Under the pieces are notes generated by a model. That model had not been told where the DNA came from. It saw only the letters and a list, made by a program, of their open reading frames with translations, and ran no database searches. A stretch of DNA of 64,000 nucleotides from Acinetobacter ihumii (lineage in GTDB: Bacteria; Pseudomonadota; Gammaproteobacteria; Pseudomonadales; Moraxellaceae), in the NCBI RefSeq assembly GCF_900625095.1, contig NZ_LR130760.1, positions 2,862,903-2,926,902 on the forward strand. The letters are read 5' to 3'. Below are positions 45,817-56,347 of this stretch, in pieces (position 1 is the stretch's first letter; the number at the start of each line of letters is the position of its first letter). Position numbers and translations under genes: made by a program.

Positions 45817-47132
45817 ATCAAGCTGAACAGTTTCCACCTGAAACGACGTTTTTAATTGGATGCAGTGGTGGCATGGACTCCATGCTGTTGCTGCATTTAA
45901 TGTCTCTTGTTTTTCCTACGCGCGTTCGTGCAATTTATATCGATCATCAATTACAAGCACCTAGCCATGAATGGGGCATTTTTGTGCAACATTATGCACA
46001 ACAACTGAATCTTCCGATTATTATTCAAAAAGTTGAGGTTGCCTCAGGTAATCTGGAAAATCAGGCACGTAACGCGCGTTATGCGGCATTTCAACAGCAT
46101 TTAAAACCACATGATATTTTAGTTTTGGCACATCATCAGCAAGATCAGGCTGAAACGCTATTCTTGCGTTTATTGTCGGGGGCTGGGGTAGGCGGTCTGG
46201 CTGCAATGCAACAACTGGAATCTCGTGAACATTTTCAATTATGGCGACCTTTTTTATTATTATCACGTCAACAAATTGAATCATGGTCACTGCAACTCAA
46301 TTTGCCATTTGTACAAGATCAGAGCAATTTTGATATTCAGTATGATCGGGCATGGTGTCGTCAACAAGTCTGGCCCTTATTGCAACAGCGTTTTCCCAAA
46401 ATGCAGCATGCTTTGAGCCGCACCAGTCTGTTAATGCAGGATGCCGAAAGTATATTGCAGGATGTTTTAGTACAGGACTTGCAATATTGTGGCAATAGCA
46501 TCCAGATTGATCTGGAAAAATTACAACAACTCAGTTTGCCTCGACAACGTCAGCTTTTATCTGCTTGGATGAAAGGAGAAGCAGAATATCGACCTGCTTT
46601 CGATATGGTGGAACGTATTCAGCAAGAAGTGATTCATGCCAGAGCGGATGCGCAAGCGGCTTTGCATTGGAATGACCACTACTATGTGCGCTATCAAAAA
46701 CAACTGTATCGGATCACTCAATTTTTGTATTTAGCTGCAAAAAATTCTGCTCATGCTGTGGATAGCATTTGTTTGGAGATGGATCAAATCGTCCAGTTGG
46801 CTTCAGGTCATTTTAAAGTTGCGTCTGCTGAAATTGGTCTATCTGCTGACTTATTCAAGCAAAACTTAACGATACACTCGCGTCAGGGTGGTGAAAAAAT
46901 TCATTTATATGGTCGTATTGGGCACTGGCCATTAAAAAAAGCCATACAAGAGGCACAAATTTTGCCGTGGTTACGTCATACAATTCAAATATTAGCCATA
47001 GATAATGTTATGCTAGGGGTTTTTACCCCCAAAGGGTTTTGGTTAGCACAATCGACGTATTGTGAAGTTGGCGGTTGGTTGCCATATTTAAGTTCTGAGA
47101 TAGATAATTTGCGAGTTGAGCGTAATTCATGA
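45753..47132 (+). CDS. tilS: tRNA(Ile)-lysidine synthetase TilS
   Basis: A 459-residue PP-loop ATPase that converts C34 of tRNA(Ile)(CAU) to lysidine so it reads AUA. The PP-loop is [18 protein letters not shown] (~34-51), followed by [20 protein letters not shown] (~128-147), and the C-terminal TilS domains end at the [15 protein letters not shown] region. The ATG at 45753 lies 64 bases inside accA; the product from there has the usual short lead before the PP-loop. A later start would leave too little sequence before the loop. It overlaps proC by ATGA. Confidence 0.92.
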   Translation: MRSTLPAFNEIWQRQFRSELLNQAEQFPPETTFLIGCSGGMDSMLLLHLMSLVFPTRVRAIYIDHQLQAPSHEWGIFVQHYAQQLNLPIIIQKVEVASGNLENQARNARYAAFQQHLKPHDILVLAHHQQDQAETLFLRLLSGAGVGGLAAMQQLESREHFQLWRPFLLLSRQQIESWSLQLNLPFVQDQSNFDIQYDRAWCRQQVWPLLQQRFPKMQHALSRTSLLMQDAESILQDVLVQDLQYCGNSIQIDLEKLQQLSLPRQRQLLSAWMKGEAEYRPAFDMVERIQQEVIHARADAQAALHWNDHYYVRYQKQLYRITQFLYLAAKNSAHAVDSICLEMDQIVQLASGHFKVASAEIGLSADLFKQNLTIHSRQGGEKIHLYGRIGHWPLKKAIQEAQILPWLRHTIQILAIDNVMLGVFTPKGFWLAQSTYCEVGGWLPYLSSEIDNLRVERNS

Positions 47133-47965
47133 ATGCGACATTAAATTCAAATATCACATTTATTGGTGGTGGTAATATGGCGCAAGCCCTGATTGGTGGC
47201 TTGCTGGCACGTGGATTACCAACAACTCGAATTACGGTATCTGACCCTGTTGAGGCGATTCGTCAGCTCTTGCAGGAAAAAGAAATTCAGGCAGTGGATG
47301 ATAATGTTCAAGCCATTAAAAATGCCGATATCGTGGTATTGGCAGTCAAACCACAGGTTTTAGGTGCGGTGCTCAAACCTTTACAAGGTTTATTTGATGG
47401 TAAGTTGATTGTTTCGATTATTGCTGGGGCGGAAATAGACACGATTGCTGCACTCACTGGGACTGATCGAATTGTACGCGTGATGCCAAATACGCCTGCT
47501 TTGGTTCAGACAGGGGCACACGGTTTATATGCCAATGACAGCGTTTCAACGCAGGATCGCGAATTGGCCAGTCAGATTTTGGCGGCAACAGGTTTAACCA
47601 TTTGGGTCAACTCAGAAGCACAAATTGATGCAGTGACAGCCGTTTCTGGCTCAGGCCCAGCTTACTTTTTTTATTTAATGGAAAGTATGATTCGTGCTGG
47701 AAAAAATATGGGGCTCGATGAAAAAGTGGCAACTGCTTTGACTTTGCAAACCGCATTAGGTGCTGCGCAAATGGCAATTACCAGTTCCAATACGCCTGCT
47801 GAATTGCGTAAAAATGTGACCTCTCCAAATGGCACTACCCAAGCGGCACTTGAGGTATTTGATCGCGCCCAGATTTCTCAAAATATTCAGTCAGCACTCG
47901 CTGCTGCGCAAAAACGTAGTCAAGAATTAGCACATGAGCTAAGTGACAGTACCAAGACTCATTAA
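47129..47965 (+). CDS. proC: Pyrroline-5-carboxylate reductase
   Basis: A 278-residue NAD(P)H enzyme, last step of proline synthesis. The Rossmann start ITFIGGGNMAQALIGGLL (~9-26), VKPQVLGAV (~73) and the family signature with ELRKNVTSPNGTTQAAL (~229-245) are all present. It is translationally coupled to tilS and precedes a YggT-family gene by 16 bases; proC-yggT is a common pair. Confidence 0.96.
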   Translation: MNATLNSNITFIGGGNMAQALIGGLLARGLPTTRITVSDPVEAIRQLLQEKEIQAVDDNVQAIKNADIVVLAVKPQVLGAVLKPLQGLFDGKLIVSIIAGAEIDTIAALTGTDRIVRVMPNTPALVQTGAHGLYANDSVSTQDRELASQILAATGLTIWVNSEAQIDAVTAVSGSGPAYFFYLMESMIRAGKNMGLDEKVATALTLQTALGAAQMAITSSNTPAELRKNVTSPNGTTQAALEVFDRAQISQNIQSALAAAQKRSQELAHELSDSTKTH

Positions 47966-47981
47966 GTAGGAAAGTAACAGT

Positions 47982-48548
47982 ATGGCGAGTTCTGCGCTTA
48001 TTTTTGGTATTTTAATTAATGTTGCCATTTTATTGGTGTTCTTTCGCTTTTTAATGCAGTTGACTGGTGTGAGCCCTTATAATCCAGTGGTTTTATCAAC
48101 GGTTAAAGCAACACGAATTGTCGATATTTTTAGTCGTATTTTTCCTACGGTAGGCAAAGGTCGCGTGAATCTTGCGGCAATTGCTCTGCTCGTGGTTTTA
48201 TATCTGTTGAAAATTTTTGGGTTGATGTATCTTTCCGGCGCGATGCCGAACAGTCCGATTCATTTATTGATTTTGACTTTTGTGACCATGATTCAGGACT
48301 TAATTCGTTTCTGTCGCTATTTGATTTTTGCGACCATTATTTTGAGTTGGGTGGTGATGTTTACTCAATCACGTTCACCGTATATTGAAGTGATTCAGGA
48401 GTTGGCTGAACCTTTACTTGCACCATTTCGCCGTTTATTGCCAAATATGGGCATGATTGATCTTTCTCCGATTATTGCATTTTTGGCGTTGTATATTGCT
48501 GAAATCTTAATGAATGAAGTGGCGAAAATTTTACTGACTGGGCTATAA
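47982..48548 (+). CDS. YggT-family membrane protein
   Basis: A 188-residue inner-membrane protein with two YGGT units, each a hydrophobic helix followed by a loop with RF and NP- or P-rich residues (FFRFLMQLTGVSPYNPVV ~20-37; EPLLAPFRRLLPNMGMIDLS ~145-164). The family is implicated in osmotic-shock tolerance and division-site or FtsZ-linked functions in other bacteria. It is linked to proC as in many proteobacteria. A bidirectional terminator follows. Confidence 0.88.
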   Translation: MASSALIFGILINVAILLVFFRFLMQLTGVSPYNPVVLSTVKATRIVDIFSRIFPTVGKGRVNLAAIALLVVLYLLKIFGLMYLSGAMPNSPIHLLILTFVTMIQDLIRFCRYLIFATIILSWVVMFTQSRSPYIEVIQELAEPLLAPFRRLLPNMGMIDLSPIIAFLALYIAEILMNEVAKILLTGL

Positions 48549-48583
48549 AACTGAGTTAATTTTTGAAAGCATAAATTCAGATG

Positions 48584-48618
48584 AAACAAAGGCCGATTGA
48601 ATCGGCCTTTGTTTTGTT
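48584..48618. terminator. Bidirectional terminator between the YggT gene and polA
   Basis: AAACAAAGGCCGAT-tga-ATCGGCCTTTGTTT is a long perfect stem with T-rich sequence on both sides. It serves the convergent YggT and polA transcripts. Confidence 0.88.
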
Positions 48619-48638
48619 TCTACTAAATATAAATAAAA

Positions 48639-51401
48639 TTAATGCGCTTCTTCCCAATTTAAGCCTTTACCGACTTCAACCACCAAAGGTACAGAAATTT
48701 CAACCACAGATTGCATGGTTTCAGCAAGTTTAGGTGCAAGTTCATCCGCCAGATCTGCATCGACTTCAAATACGAGTTCATCGTGGACTTGCAGTAATAA
48801 TTTAGCTTGATCTTTAGGTAACATTTTATCCACTTCAATCATCGCCAGTTTAATAATATCGGCGGCACTCCCTTGGAGTGGCGCATTAATCGCGGCACGT
48901 TCCGCACCTTTACGTACCATCATATTGCGGGCATCGATGTCTGGCGTATAGAGACGACGTCCTAAAATGGTTTCCACAAAACCTTGTTCTAGTGCCACCT
49001 GACGGGTACGTTGCATATATTCATAAATACCCGGATAGCGATGGAAATATTGTTTGATATAATTTTGTGATTCTTCACGGGTAAAACCCAATTGACGAAT
49101 CAAACCAAACTCGGACATACCATAGAGCAGGCCAAAGTTGACCGCTTTGGCTTGGCGGCGTTGATCGTTGGTGACTTGTTCGAGTGGAATATTCAAGACT
49201 TCCGCGGCAGTACGACGATGCACATCTTGACCATGTTGAAAGGCATCGAGTAAAGCTTCATCTTGAGAGAAATGTGCCATTAAACGCAGTTCGATTTGTG
49301 AATAATCGGCTGCCAATAATACGCGGCCTTCTGGTGCAATAAAGGCTTTACGAATTTGACGACCAATTTCGCCACGAATTGGAATATTTTGCAGGTTGGG
49401 ATCAGAAGATGACAAACGTCCCGTTGCAGTTAAAGCTTGATGATAACTGGTGTGTACCCGATGTGTTTCATTATGCGACTGCTCCACCAAACGATCGGTA
49501 TAGGTATTTTTCAGTTTGGATAAAGTACGATGTTCTAAAATCACTTCTGCAATCGGATGTTCGACTTTTTCCAGAATACTTTCACTGGTACTGTGCTGAC
49601 CTGTAGCAGTTTTTTTGCCGCCTTTTAGCCCCATTTTATCAAATAAAATTTCGCCGACTTGTTTTGGAGAGCTGACATTAAACGTTTCACCTGCCAGTTC
49701 AATCGCCTGATTTTCCAGTCCTTGAATGGTTTCAGTAAATTCAAGGCTCAATTGTCCCAAAAAGGCGTGATCCAGTTTAATGCCTGCTTCTTCCATCCCT
49801 GTAAGAATACGCGCAACAGGCATTTCAATGTTGTAGAGAATATTTTCGAGTTCAGGAGAAGCTTTTAGTTTTTCGGCCAAGACTTCATATAAGCGATAAG
49901 TAACATGTGCATCTTCGGCAGCGTAGTGTGCAGCCACTTCAATGTCGATTTGATTAAAGGTTTTCTGTTTGACGCCTTTACCTGCAATTTGTTCAAAGGT
50001 CGTAGTGAGGTGACTTAAATACACCCGTGCCACATCATCCATCCCATGACGAGTCGCGACAGAATTAAGCACATACGACGCTAGCATGGTATCAAAATAC
50101 CAGCCTTTCAGCTCAATACCGTGATTGGCAAAAATATGTGCATCATATTTCAGATGGTGTCCAATTTTTTTGACATTATCATTTTCCAGAATTGGCTTGA
50201 TCTGTGCCAAGACTTGCTCACGATCAAGCTGTTGTGGTGCATTTTCATAATCATGTGCCAATGGGACGTAGTAAGCATCGTTGGCATCAAAAGCGACTGA
50301 GAAACCGACCATTTCAGCAACACGGTAATCCAGACTGGTGGTTTCAGTATCAATCGCAAAACGCTGTTCAGTTTGCATGCGCTTGAATAAGGCATCCCAT
50401 GCATCCTGAGTCAAGACGGTATGGTAATTTGCTGTCCCTAATTGATCATCATCACTGGTCAGACTCGCTTGATCTTCAGTTTCAACAGTCTGCTGTGTTT
50501 CAGCCTTGGCGATTTCTTTATTAATTTCCTTATAGCTTTGACTGACTGGATTGTTTGGATGATCCAGTGATTGCAACTGATTTCTAAATTCAAGTTCAGT
50601 ATATAAGTTGCGCAGGGTGTCGACATGCGGCTCACGAAGTTGTAAGTCATCCCAAGTCAAAGCAATATCTAAATCACAAACAATACTCGCCAGTTGATGA
50701 TCAATCGCGATTCCATCGGCATTATCTTTGATATTTTGTCCGACTTTACCTTTAATCTGATCGACATTTTCTAAAATGCCACCAATTGAACCATATTCAG
50801 TGAGCAGTTTGGCGGCGGTTTTCGCCCCGATTCCCGGGACACCCATAATGCCATCTGAGGCATCGCCCATTAAGGTCAGATAATCAATGATCTGGTTCGG
50901 CCAGACGCCAAACTTATCAAACACCCCCTGAATATCCATCGGTTTGTCTTTAAAACTGTCTTCGAGGGTCACTTTTTCAGTGACCAGTTGCGCCATGTCT
51001 TTATCGCCTGTTGAAATCAGGACTTGTTGGCCTTGTTTTTCAGCACGTTTTGCCAGAGTCCCAATAATATCGTCGGCTTCTGCACCCGGCAGCATATATA
51101 GAGGAATTCCCAATGCTTTGATCAACGCATGTAAATACGGAATTTGTTGGGCTAATTCATCGGGCATGCTAGGACGATCACCCTTATAAATAGGCGAAAG
51201 TTCATGTCGAAAGGTTGGTTCTGGGGTATCAAAAATCACTGCCATATGTGTCGGTTGAGTACGACGCATCAATTTTTGAATCGCAGAGATCGCACCACGA
51301 ATTGCATTGGTTTGTAATCCTGTTGAGGTCGTCAACGGTGGGAGTGCATGAAATGCACGAAATAAAAAATAAGACCCATCAACCAAAACAAATGGTGGCA
51401 T
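48639..51401 (-). CDS. polA: DNA polymerase I
   Basis: A 920-residue Pol I with all three activities. The 5'-3' nuclease (~1-290) has LVDGSYFLFRAFHA and GIGAKTAAKLL (~187). The 3'-5' exonuclease (~335-520) keeps RFAIDTETTSLDYR with its metal-binding Asp-x-Glu, so proofreading is likely intact. The polymerase domain has motif A LLAADYSQIELRLMA (~695), motif B RRQAKAVNFGLLYG (~745) and motif C LLQVHDELVFEV (~870). It is transcribed alone on the minus strand, toward the bidirectional terminator. Confidence 0.97.
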   Translation of the reverse strand: MPPFVLVDGSYFLFRAFHALPPLTTSTGLQTNAIRGAISAIQKLMRRTQPTHMAVIFDTPEPTFRHELSPIYKGDRPSMPDELAQQIPYLHALIKALGIPLYMLPGAEADDIIGTLAKRAEKQGQQVLISTGDKDMAQLVTEKVTLEDSFKDKPMDIQGVFDKFGVWPNQIIDYLTLMGDASDGIMGVPGIGAKTAAKLLTEYGSIGGILENVDQIKGKVGQNIKDNADGIAIDHQLASIVCDLDIALTWDDLQLREPHVDTLRNLYTELEFRNQLQSLDHPNNPVSQSYKEINKEIAKAETQQTVETEDQASLTSDDDQLGTANYHTVLTQDAWDALFKRMQTEQRFAIDTETTSLDYRVAEMVGFSVAFDANDAYYVPLAHDYENAPQQLDREQVLAQIKPILENDNVKKIGHHLKYDAHIFANHGIELKGWYFDTMLASYVLNSVATRHGMDDVARVYLSHLTTTFEQIAGKGVKQKTFNQIDIEVAAHYAAEDAHVTYRLYEVLAEKLKASPELENILYNIEMPVARILTGMEEAGIKLDHAFLGQLSLEFTETIQGLENQAIELAGETFNVSSPKQVGEILFDKMGLKGGKKTATGQHSTSESILEKVEHPIAEVILEHRTLSKLKNTYTDRLVEQSHNETHRVHTSYHQALTATGRLSSSDPNLQNIPIRGEIGRQIRKAFIAPEGRVLLAADYSQIELRLMAHFSQDEALLDAFQHGQDVHRRTAAEVLNIPLEQVTNDQRRQAKAVNFGLLYGMSEFGLIRQLGFTREESQNYIKQYFHRYPGIYEYMQRTRQVALEQGFVETILGRRLYTPDIDARNMMVRKGAERAAINAPLQGSAADIIKLAMIEVDKMLPKDQAKLLLQVHDELVFEVDADLADELAPKLAETMQSVVEISVPLVVEVGKGLNWEEAH

Positions 51402-51556
51402 CGAATACTTCCTTCATCACAATTGGGTCTTATTCTACGTGAAAATGGAGCGAAATGTGGAACTTCGATTTGTAGAGAGTTTTGTATGGCTAAATATACG
51501 CTGCAAAGAGGATGAGGTAAGATAGCCTTAAAAACAAATGAGTTCGTTTTTTGATC

Positions 51557-54439
51557 ATGTATAAAAATGACAAGCATACTGCCACGATGGTCATCCTTAT
51601 TCTTACCGTAGCTCTAGGAGCCGCTTGGCTTTTCGATATTCAAAATGCAGTCATCGTGTTGATGGTACTGTTATTATTTTTTGTCGTACAGCAATTCAAT
51701 GCTTTTGAACGTCGTCTTCAGCAACTTGAACAACAATATCAAATCACTGTGCCTGTGGCGGATCTGAATTTACCGAAATGGGGCATATATTTAGGCACAT
51801 TAATCGGGATAAGTGGCGTCTATTTACATGCCACCTCGGCTATTTGGGTTGGCATCGGGTTGCTGTTGCTGAGTCTGATTCAAATGTTAAATGTGATAAA
51901 TGAGCGTCTGAGCAAACTTGAAAATCAAAAACAACTGCAACCGACTACATTGAATGTAACGATGGCTCCCGTGCAAGCGAATCCTTCAGCGCCGTCTGAT
52001 GCACCTGAATGGTTTCAAACTCATGCTGATTCTCAAGATAGTCAGCCAACAATAGCCAGTTTAGCGAATGATCAAAACCCTGATTTGATTGCGCCAAGTT
52101 CAGCATTTCAAAAACAGGTATGGTGGCAACCTGCACGGGATTGGTTGCTGCATGGCAATCCAATTTTAAGGGTGGCGATTGCGTTGTTAATGATTGGTGT
52201 GGTGTTGCTATTACGGTTTGCCAGTGAACATTGGCAACTCAGTTTAGCGATGAAATTATCGGGCATTGCTGTCACTGGGGCAGCATTGACGGCATTGGGT
52301 TATTATTTAAGAAAAAAGAATGCATTGTTTGCTGTTGCGTTGCAAGGGGCGGGTTTGGCAGTTGTTTTTCTCACTTTAATTTTTGCGCACCATTATGCAG
52401 TGATTGAAAGTTTAAGCATCGCAAGTATTGGATTTGCCGTGCTATTGATCATCACGGTTGCTTTAAGTTTAAAACAGAATGCAGTTTATTTAGCGATTCT
52501 TGCATTAAGCATGGCTTATCTTGCGCCTTTAGTCATTCCACAATATCGTCCAGACAGCATCTTTTTGTTGAGTTATTACCTGCTGATTAATCTGGCTGTG
52601 GCAGCAATCAATGTGATTAAGCCGTGGAAAATACTGAATCAAATTGCTTTTTGTGCTACTGGATTGTTGGCTGGCAGCATCATTGTTTTATATGCCAGCC
52701 CCACGCAATATCATACCCTTGATCTTATTTTATGGCTGCATATCGCTGTGTTTATCTGGCTCAGTGTGCGTTATAGCCAGCTCATTCAGAAAGAATATCG
52801 TTCTTTAAAGGATCAAGCTAAAGATCAGGCTTTTAATTATTCGTTTGCAAATCATCAGCAAGGTGTTCAACTGCCACCTTTGCTGGATGTGGGCCTGATT
52901 TTTAGTGTGCCGATTTTTGGATTTTCTTTGCATGCATTTTTAGTACAACAATCGAGTCTGGCATTGACCTGCGGTGCAGCATTACTCGGACTGACTTATG
53001 CGGCATTAGGATGGTGGGTTAAACAAAAACAATCTGAGCTGTCGATTTTAGCCAAAAGTTTTTTTATTTTGGCAGTGGCATTTATCGCACTGATTTTTCC
53101 TTTTTACCAAGGCGTGCATTGGACAGCAACAGGCTGGGTGGTACAAGGCACGGCTTTAATTGTCTGGGGTGTTTCCGAGCGTTATCGTTTAAGTCGTTAT
53201 CTCGGCATCATTTTAGTGATCCTGAGCTCATTCGCTTTGTTCTATCAAGTCTGGTCAGATGAACATTTCCCAGTTTTAAGCACCACGATTTATGCGATTG
53301 CTCAATTTATTTCAGCTTATGCTTTATTTCGTCATAGCTCCTCAAGTCCTTATTCATCCGTTTTTGCCAGTATTTTTTTGTGTTTGGCTTTGTATTCGGG
53401 TGCAGTCGCAGCTGTGGAGTTCTTGGACTGGCATGGACAGGGGTTGAGTCCTTATTTGGCGATTGCCGCATTGTTATATTTAGGTTTTACAGTGGTTGTT
53501 TATTTACAGGCGCGTTTAAATTGGCAAATTTCACAGTTGGTCATCGCTAGCCTGCTATTGTTATTGTGTCTCGTGGAACTTATTCAACAAGGACTATTTA
53601 CACATTTTCACTGGACGACTCCGTTACAGCGCATCAGTTTTTTTATTGCGACATTCATCATTGCTTCACTGTTGATTGGACTTCAAAAAACACGAGCGCA
53701 GCAAATGGATTCGACATTGAATGCTTATTGGGCGGGCTTATTATGGTTGAGTTTAGCTGTGATTGGGCCAGCACTTTGGTCAAATGCGGTTTTATTGTCT
53801 TTTGCTGTGATGCCTGTTTTGTATAGTGTCTGGCTATTTAAACAACGTCATTTTATTGTGCTGGATCAGTTTCCAGTTTGGGTATTGACGTGGTGGTGGT
53901 TATTGCTCGTGAGTCTGAGTGATCAGGTTTTTGTAGCTTATTACCTGCCTATAGTTAACCCAGTCGATGTTTTGTCTTTACTCATGTTAGCTGGCTTGCT
54001 ATGGATGATCTATCATCATGATTGTAGTGCGCAGCGTAAATCTGTCGAATGGCGAGATAAAATCTTGAGTATTGTCATGGCTCTATGTGTATTGAGTAGC
54101 ATCGTCGTTCGCGCTTTACATATCTATTTAGCCACGCCACTTTGGAGTTGGTCAATTTGGTCGAATGGTACCGTACAACTCAGTTTGACTTTACTTTGGG
54201 TCATTTTGGCTTTTGTGCTCATGACTTTTTCCAGTCAACGTCAGATTCGTCAGCTTTGGTTTGTTGGTGCCGCCTTACTTGCAATTGTGGTGATTAAACT
54301 GGTTGCGCTGGACTTATCGCAGAGTGGTACTTTGACTCGAGTGATTTCTTTTATTGGTGCAGGAGGAGTGATGTTGGTAATTGCTTATTTGGCACCACTG
54401 CCTCCAGTTCAGACCATACAGGAGACGAGTGAAAAATAA
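51557..54439 (+). CDS. Giant polytopic membrane protein, DUF2339 family
   Basis: A 960-residue inner-membrane protein with more than 20 hydrophobic helices from ~195 to the end, after an N-terminal pair of helices, a coiled-coil-like stretch (FNAFERRLQQLEQQYQ ~44-59) and a Gln/Pro/Ser linker (~120-195). LLHGNPILRVAIALLMIGVVLLLRF-type entry to the helical part and YLRKKNALFAVALQGAGLA are typical of DUF2339. The family is uncharacterised; a transport or envelope-polymer role is often supposed. The ATG at 51557 is two codons inside the longest frame, which starts at TTG. It is divergent from polA. Confidence 0.82.
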   Translation: MYKNDKHTATMVILILTVALGAAWLFDIQNAVIVLMVLLLFFVVQQFNAFERRLQQLEQQYQITVPVADLNLPKWGIYLGTLIGISGVYLHATSAIWVGIGLLLLSLIQMLNVINERLSKLENQKQLQPTTLNVTMAPVQANPSAPSDAPEWFQTHADSQDSQPTIASLANDQNPDLIAPSSAFQKQVWWQPARDWLLHGNPILRVAIALLMIGVVLLLRFASEHWQLSLAMKLSGIAVTGAALTALGYYLRKKNALFAVALQGAGLAVVFLTLIFAHHYAVIESLSIASIGFAVLLIITVALSLKQNAVYLAILALSMAYLAPLVIPQYRPDSIFLLSYYLLINLAVAAINVIKPWKILNQIAFCATGLLAGSIIVLYASPTQYHTLDLILWLHIAVFIWLSVRYSQLIQKEYRSLKDQAKDQAFNYSFANHQQGVQLPPLLDVGLIFSVPIFGFSLHAFLVQQSSLALTCGAALLGLTYAALGWWVKQKQSELSILAKSFFILAVAFIALIFPFYQGVHWTATGWVVQGTALIVWGVSERYRLSRYLGIILVILSSFALFYQVWSDEHFPVLSTTIYAIAQFISAYALFRHSSSSPYSSVFASIFLCLALYSGAVAAVEFLDWHGQGLSPYLAIAALLYLGFTVVVYLQARLNWQISQLVIASLLLLLCLVELIQQGLFTHFHWTTPLQRISFFIATFIIASLLIGLQKTRAQQMDSTLNAYWAGLLWLSLAVIGPALWSNAVLLSFAVMPVLYSVWLFKQRHFIVLDQFPVWVLTWWWLLLVSLSDQVFVAYYLPIVNPVDVLSLLMLAGLLWMIYHHDCSAQRKSVEWRDKILSIVMALCVLSSIVVRALHIYLATPLWSWSIWSNGTVQLSLTLLWVILAFVLMTFSSQRQIRQLWFVGAALLAIVVIKLVALDLSQSGTLTRVISFIGAGGVMLVIAYLAPLPPVQTIQETSEK

Positions 54440-54466
54440 GATAAGAGTTTTTTAAACATGAAATAT

Positions 54467-54491
54467 AAAAAGGTGGCGAAAATGCCACCTT
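54467..54491 (-). terminator. Rho-independent terminator of the mscS-like operon
   Basis: AAGGTGGC and GCCACCTT pair around a short loop; on the minus strand T5 follows. It ends the mscS/DUF432 unit and also separates it from the DUF2339 gene. Confidence 0.8.
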
Positions 54492-54493
54492 CA

Positions 54494-55414
54494 CTAAAAT
54501 TTTGCTTCTCGTTTTAAATCTTCTTTATTGGCATATTGGTCAACTTCATCATCGGTTAATGGTGTGACAGGTGGGCGGTCTACAAAGCCCATTTTCGGTA
54601 CAGGAATTTCAATCTGATTTTCCAAAAAGCCATTCCGAATCCGTTCCTGTAATTCATCACGAGTATGCAAAAAAAGTTCCTGACGGCACCAGACTGAAAA
54701 TAATAATTCAATCGAAGACTCACGGAAAGCCGTGACGGTCACCTCAGGTTTTGGGTCATCCAAAACCAAAGGATATCGTGATGCAACATCCAACAAGACC
54801 TGCCGTACCTTGATAATGTCTTCCTGAAAATTGATTGCAAGGGTGATAGGAATGCGCCGTATTGGATATTTCGACAGATTCATAACAGGGGCACGAATTA
54901 ATTGTTCATTGGGTAAACGAACGTAAACGTTATCCAGTGTCAGTAACTTGACGGATAATAAATCAATTGAAATCACTTGCCCTTCAATGGTGTGACCGCG
55001 AATTAAGGTGATTTGAATGGTATCACCCACCTCAAATGAACCTTCGCCAATCAGGAATAAACCACTAATTAAGTTACTGGCCGAGGTTTGAGAGGCAAAA
55101 CCTAAGGCCACGGTTAAAATTCCTGCCGCACCCAAAAATACACTGAGTTTAAAGCCTGCTTCTTTGAGGCTGGCCATGACGAAAATCAGGAAAATAAAAT
55201 AAAAAATCCCACGCCGCCAAACCATGCGTTGATGTGCATTAAAACGCATGCCGACCGTGCGAATAAAGGTGTTAGAAACCAGTCGGGCAAAAATAAAACC
55301 AATTAAACACAGAACAACTGCGACGAGAACTTCACTGAGTCGATCCAAATTAATATTGGTGAAAATCCCTTTGAGGCTGACAGCGACATCTTTGGGGATA
55401 TTAGAATCTGCCAT
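54494..55414 (-). CDS. Small-conductance mechanosensitive channel (MscS family)
   Basis: A 306-residue channel. There are N-terminal transmembrane helices (~25-105) with the pore-lining helix at SVFLGAAGILTVALGFASQTSASNLISG (~90-117, two adjoining motifs), then the beta domain (~118-180, FEVGDTIQI, VRLPNEQLI) and the cytoplasmic cage with the C-terminal alpha/beta domain. It protects against hypo-osmotic shock. AAGGAGG is an excellent ribosome-binding site, nine bases after the preceding gene, so the two are co-expressed. Confidence 0.92.
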   Translation of the reverse strand: MADSNIPKDVAVSLKGIFTNINLDRLSEVLVAVVLCLIGFIFARLVSNTFIRTVGMRFNAHQRMVWRRGIFYFIFLIFVMASLKEAGFKLSVFLGAAGILTVALGFASQTSASNLISGLFLIGEGSFEVGDTIQITLIRGHTIEGQVISIDLLSVKLLTLDNVYVRLPNEQLIRAPVMNLSKYPIRRIPITLAINFQEDIIKVRQVLLDVASRYPLVLDDPKPEVTVTAFRESSIELLFSVWCRQELFLHTRDELQERIRNGFLENQIEIPVPKMGFVDRPPVTPLTDDEVDQYANKEDLKREAKF

Positions 55415-55423
55415 AATGCCTCC

Positions 55424-56290
55424 TTAGAAAAATGAATCAAACATATTAAATAATGCACCACCCGGCGAGCGTGGTGGATGAACATAAGTCACTTCACCTG
55501 CCAAAGGTGGTGTACGATTTTCCAGACGAATACGGGGTGGACGATCAGAACCTTCATGAATCACTTTAATCTGCGATGTCCATAAGCGGTTGGTACTTTC
55601 ACTATAAAACAGCGGCAATGCCGATACAGGCACATTCATACGGTCAAAGCGTAATTGTTGACTGCTGGTGTTGTGAAACTCGACCGGTGTAACCGCTCGA
55701 AAAGCACGAGGTTTTAATAAATTTAAATCGGTACGTCCATCGACTGCGGTGGCATAACACATTTCGCCAGTACGATGATCTGGTCCAAACCACGTGTCTT
55801 TCGGGCGAATCACTGGAAGGTCGAAAATAGGCTCGCGCTGGTTTTCTACAAATCCAGAAATCCATAGCGGCGTACTAATATATAAAGTACCGCGTTCACC
55901 GGCTGGAATATAAATCGGATCGACAGGTTTAATGACCACAGACCGATCTGCCAGACGGGGCATCAGTTGGAACTCGTTGTGGGTATTACGAAACATATAA
56001 CGTTCGATTTTTGCCCCTTGTGGAAAGGCAAAATGTGGATCATCAATTTTTTGCCACTGTTGTTCATAATCATGCTGATATTGTGGACGATAATATTCTA
56101 ATCGCCATTCATTAATACCGCGAGTCAGGCGAAACAGAAGCGAGCCAAACTGCCATGCTTTGGATTCACTCAGTTCAAATCGCTGTTCGCCCCACCACTT
56201 TAAATTGCTCTGTTCGGGTTCCAGATTTTCGTATTGTTGCTGTGCCAAGTTCAAAAATTCCTCTGGTGAGTTTGTAAAAACAGACTTCAC
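55424..56290 (-). CDS. DUF432-like protein paired with MscS channel
   Basis: A 288-residue soluble, beta-rich protein without signal peptide or transmembrane helix. It resembles the DUF432 family (conserved FAFPQGAKIERYMFRN-type region ~88-103, VDPIYIPAGERGTLYIST ~123-140, STPLWISGF), which I recall as a frequent partner of MscS channels in archaea and some bacteria. That family link is from memory and needs a profile search. It is transcribed just ahead of the channel gene, so a role in channel assembly or gating is a reasonable guess. Confidence 0.65.
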   Translation of the reverse strand: MKSVFTNSPEEFLNLAQQQYENLEPEQSNLKWWGEQRFELSESKAWQFGSLLFRLTRGINEWRLEYYRPQYQHDYEQQWQKIDDPHFAFPQGAKIERYMFRNTHNEFQLMPRLADRSVVIKPVDPIYIPAGERGTLYISTPLWISGFVENQREPIFDLPVIRPKDTWFGPDHRTGEMCYATAVDGRTDLNLLKPRAFRAVTPVEFHNTSSQQLRFDRMNVPVSALPLFYSESTNRLWTSQIKVIHEGSDRPPRIRLENRTPPLAGEVTYVHPPRSPGGALFNMFDSFF

Positions 56291-56347
56291 GCTGTATGAC
56301 GCTTAGAGTACACTCAAAACTCTCTTTTTGATCATTATAAATTTGTG

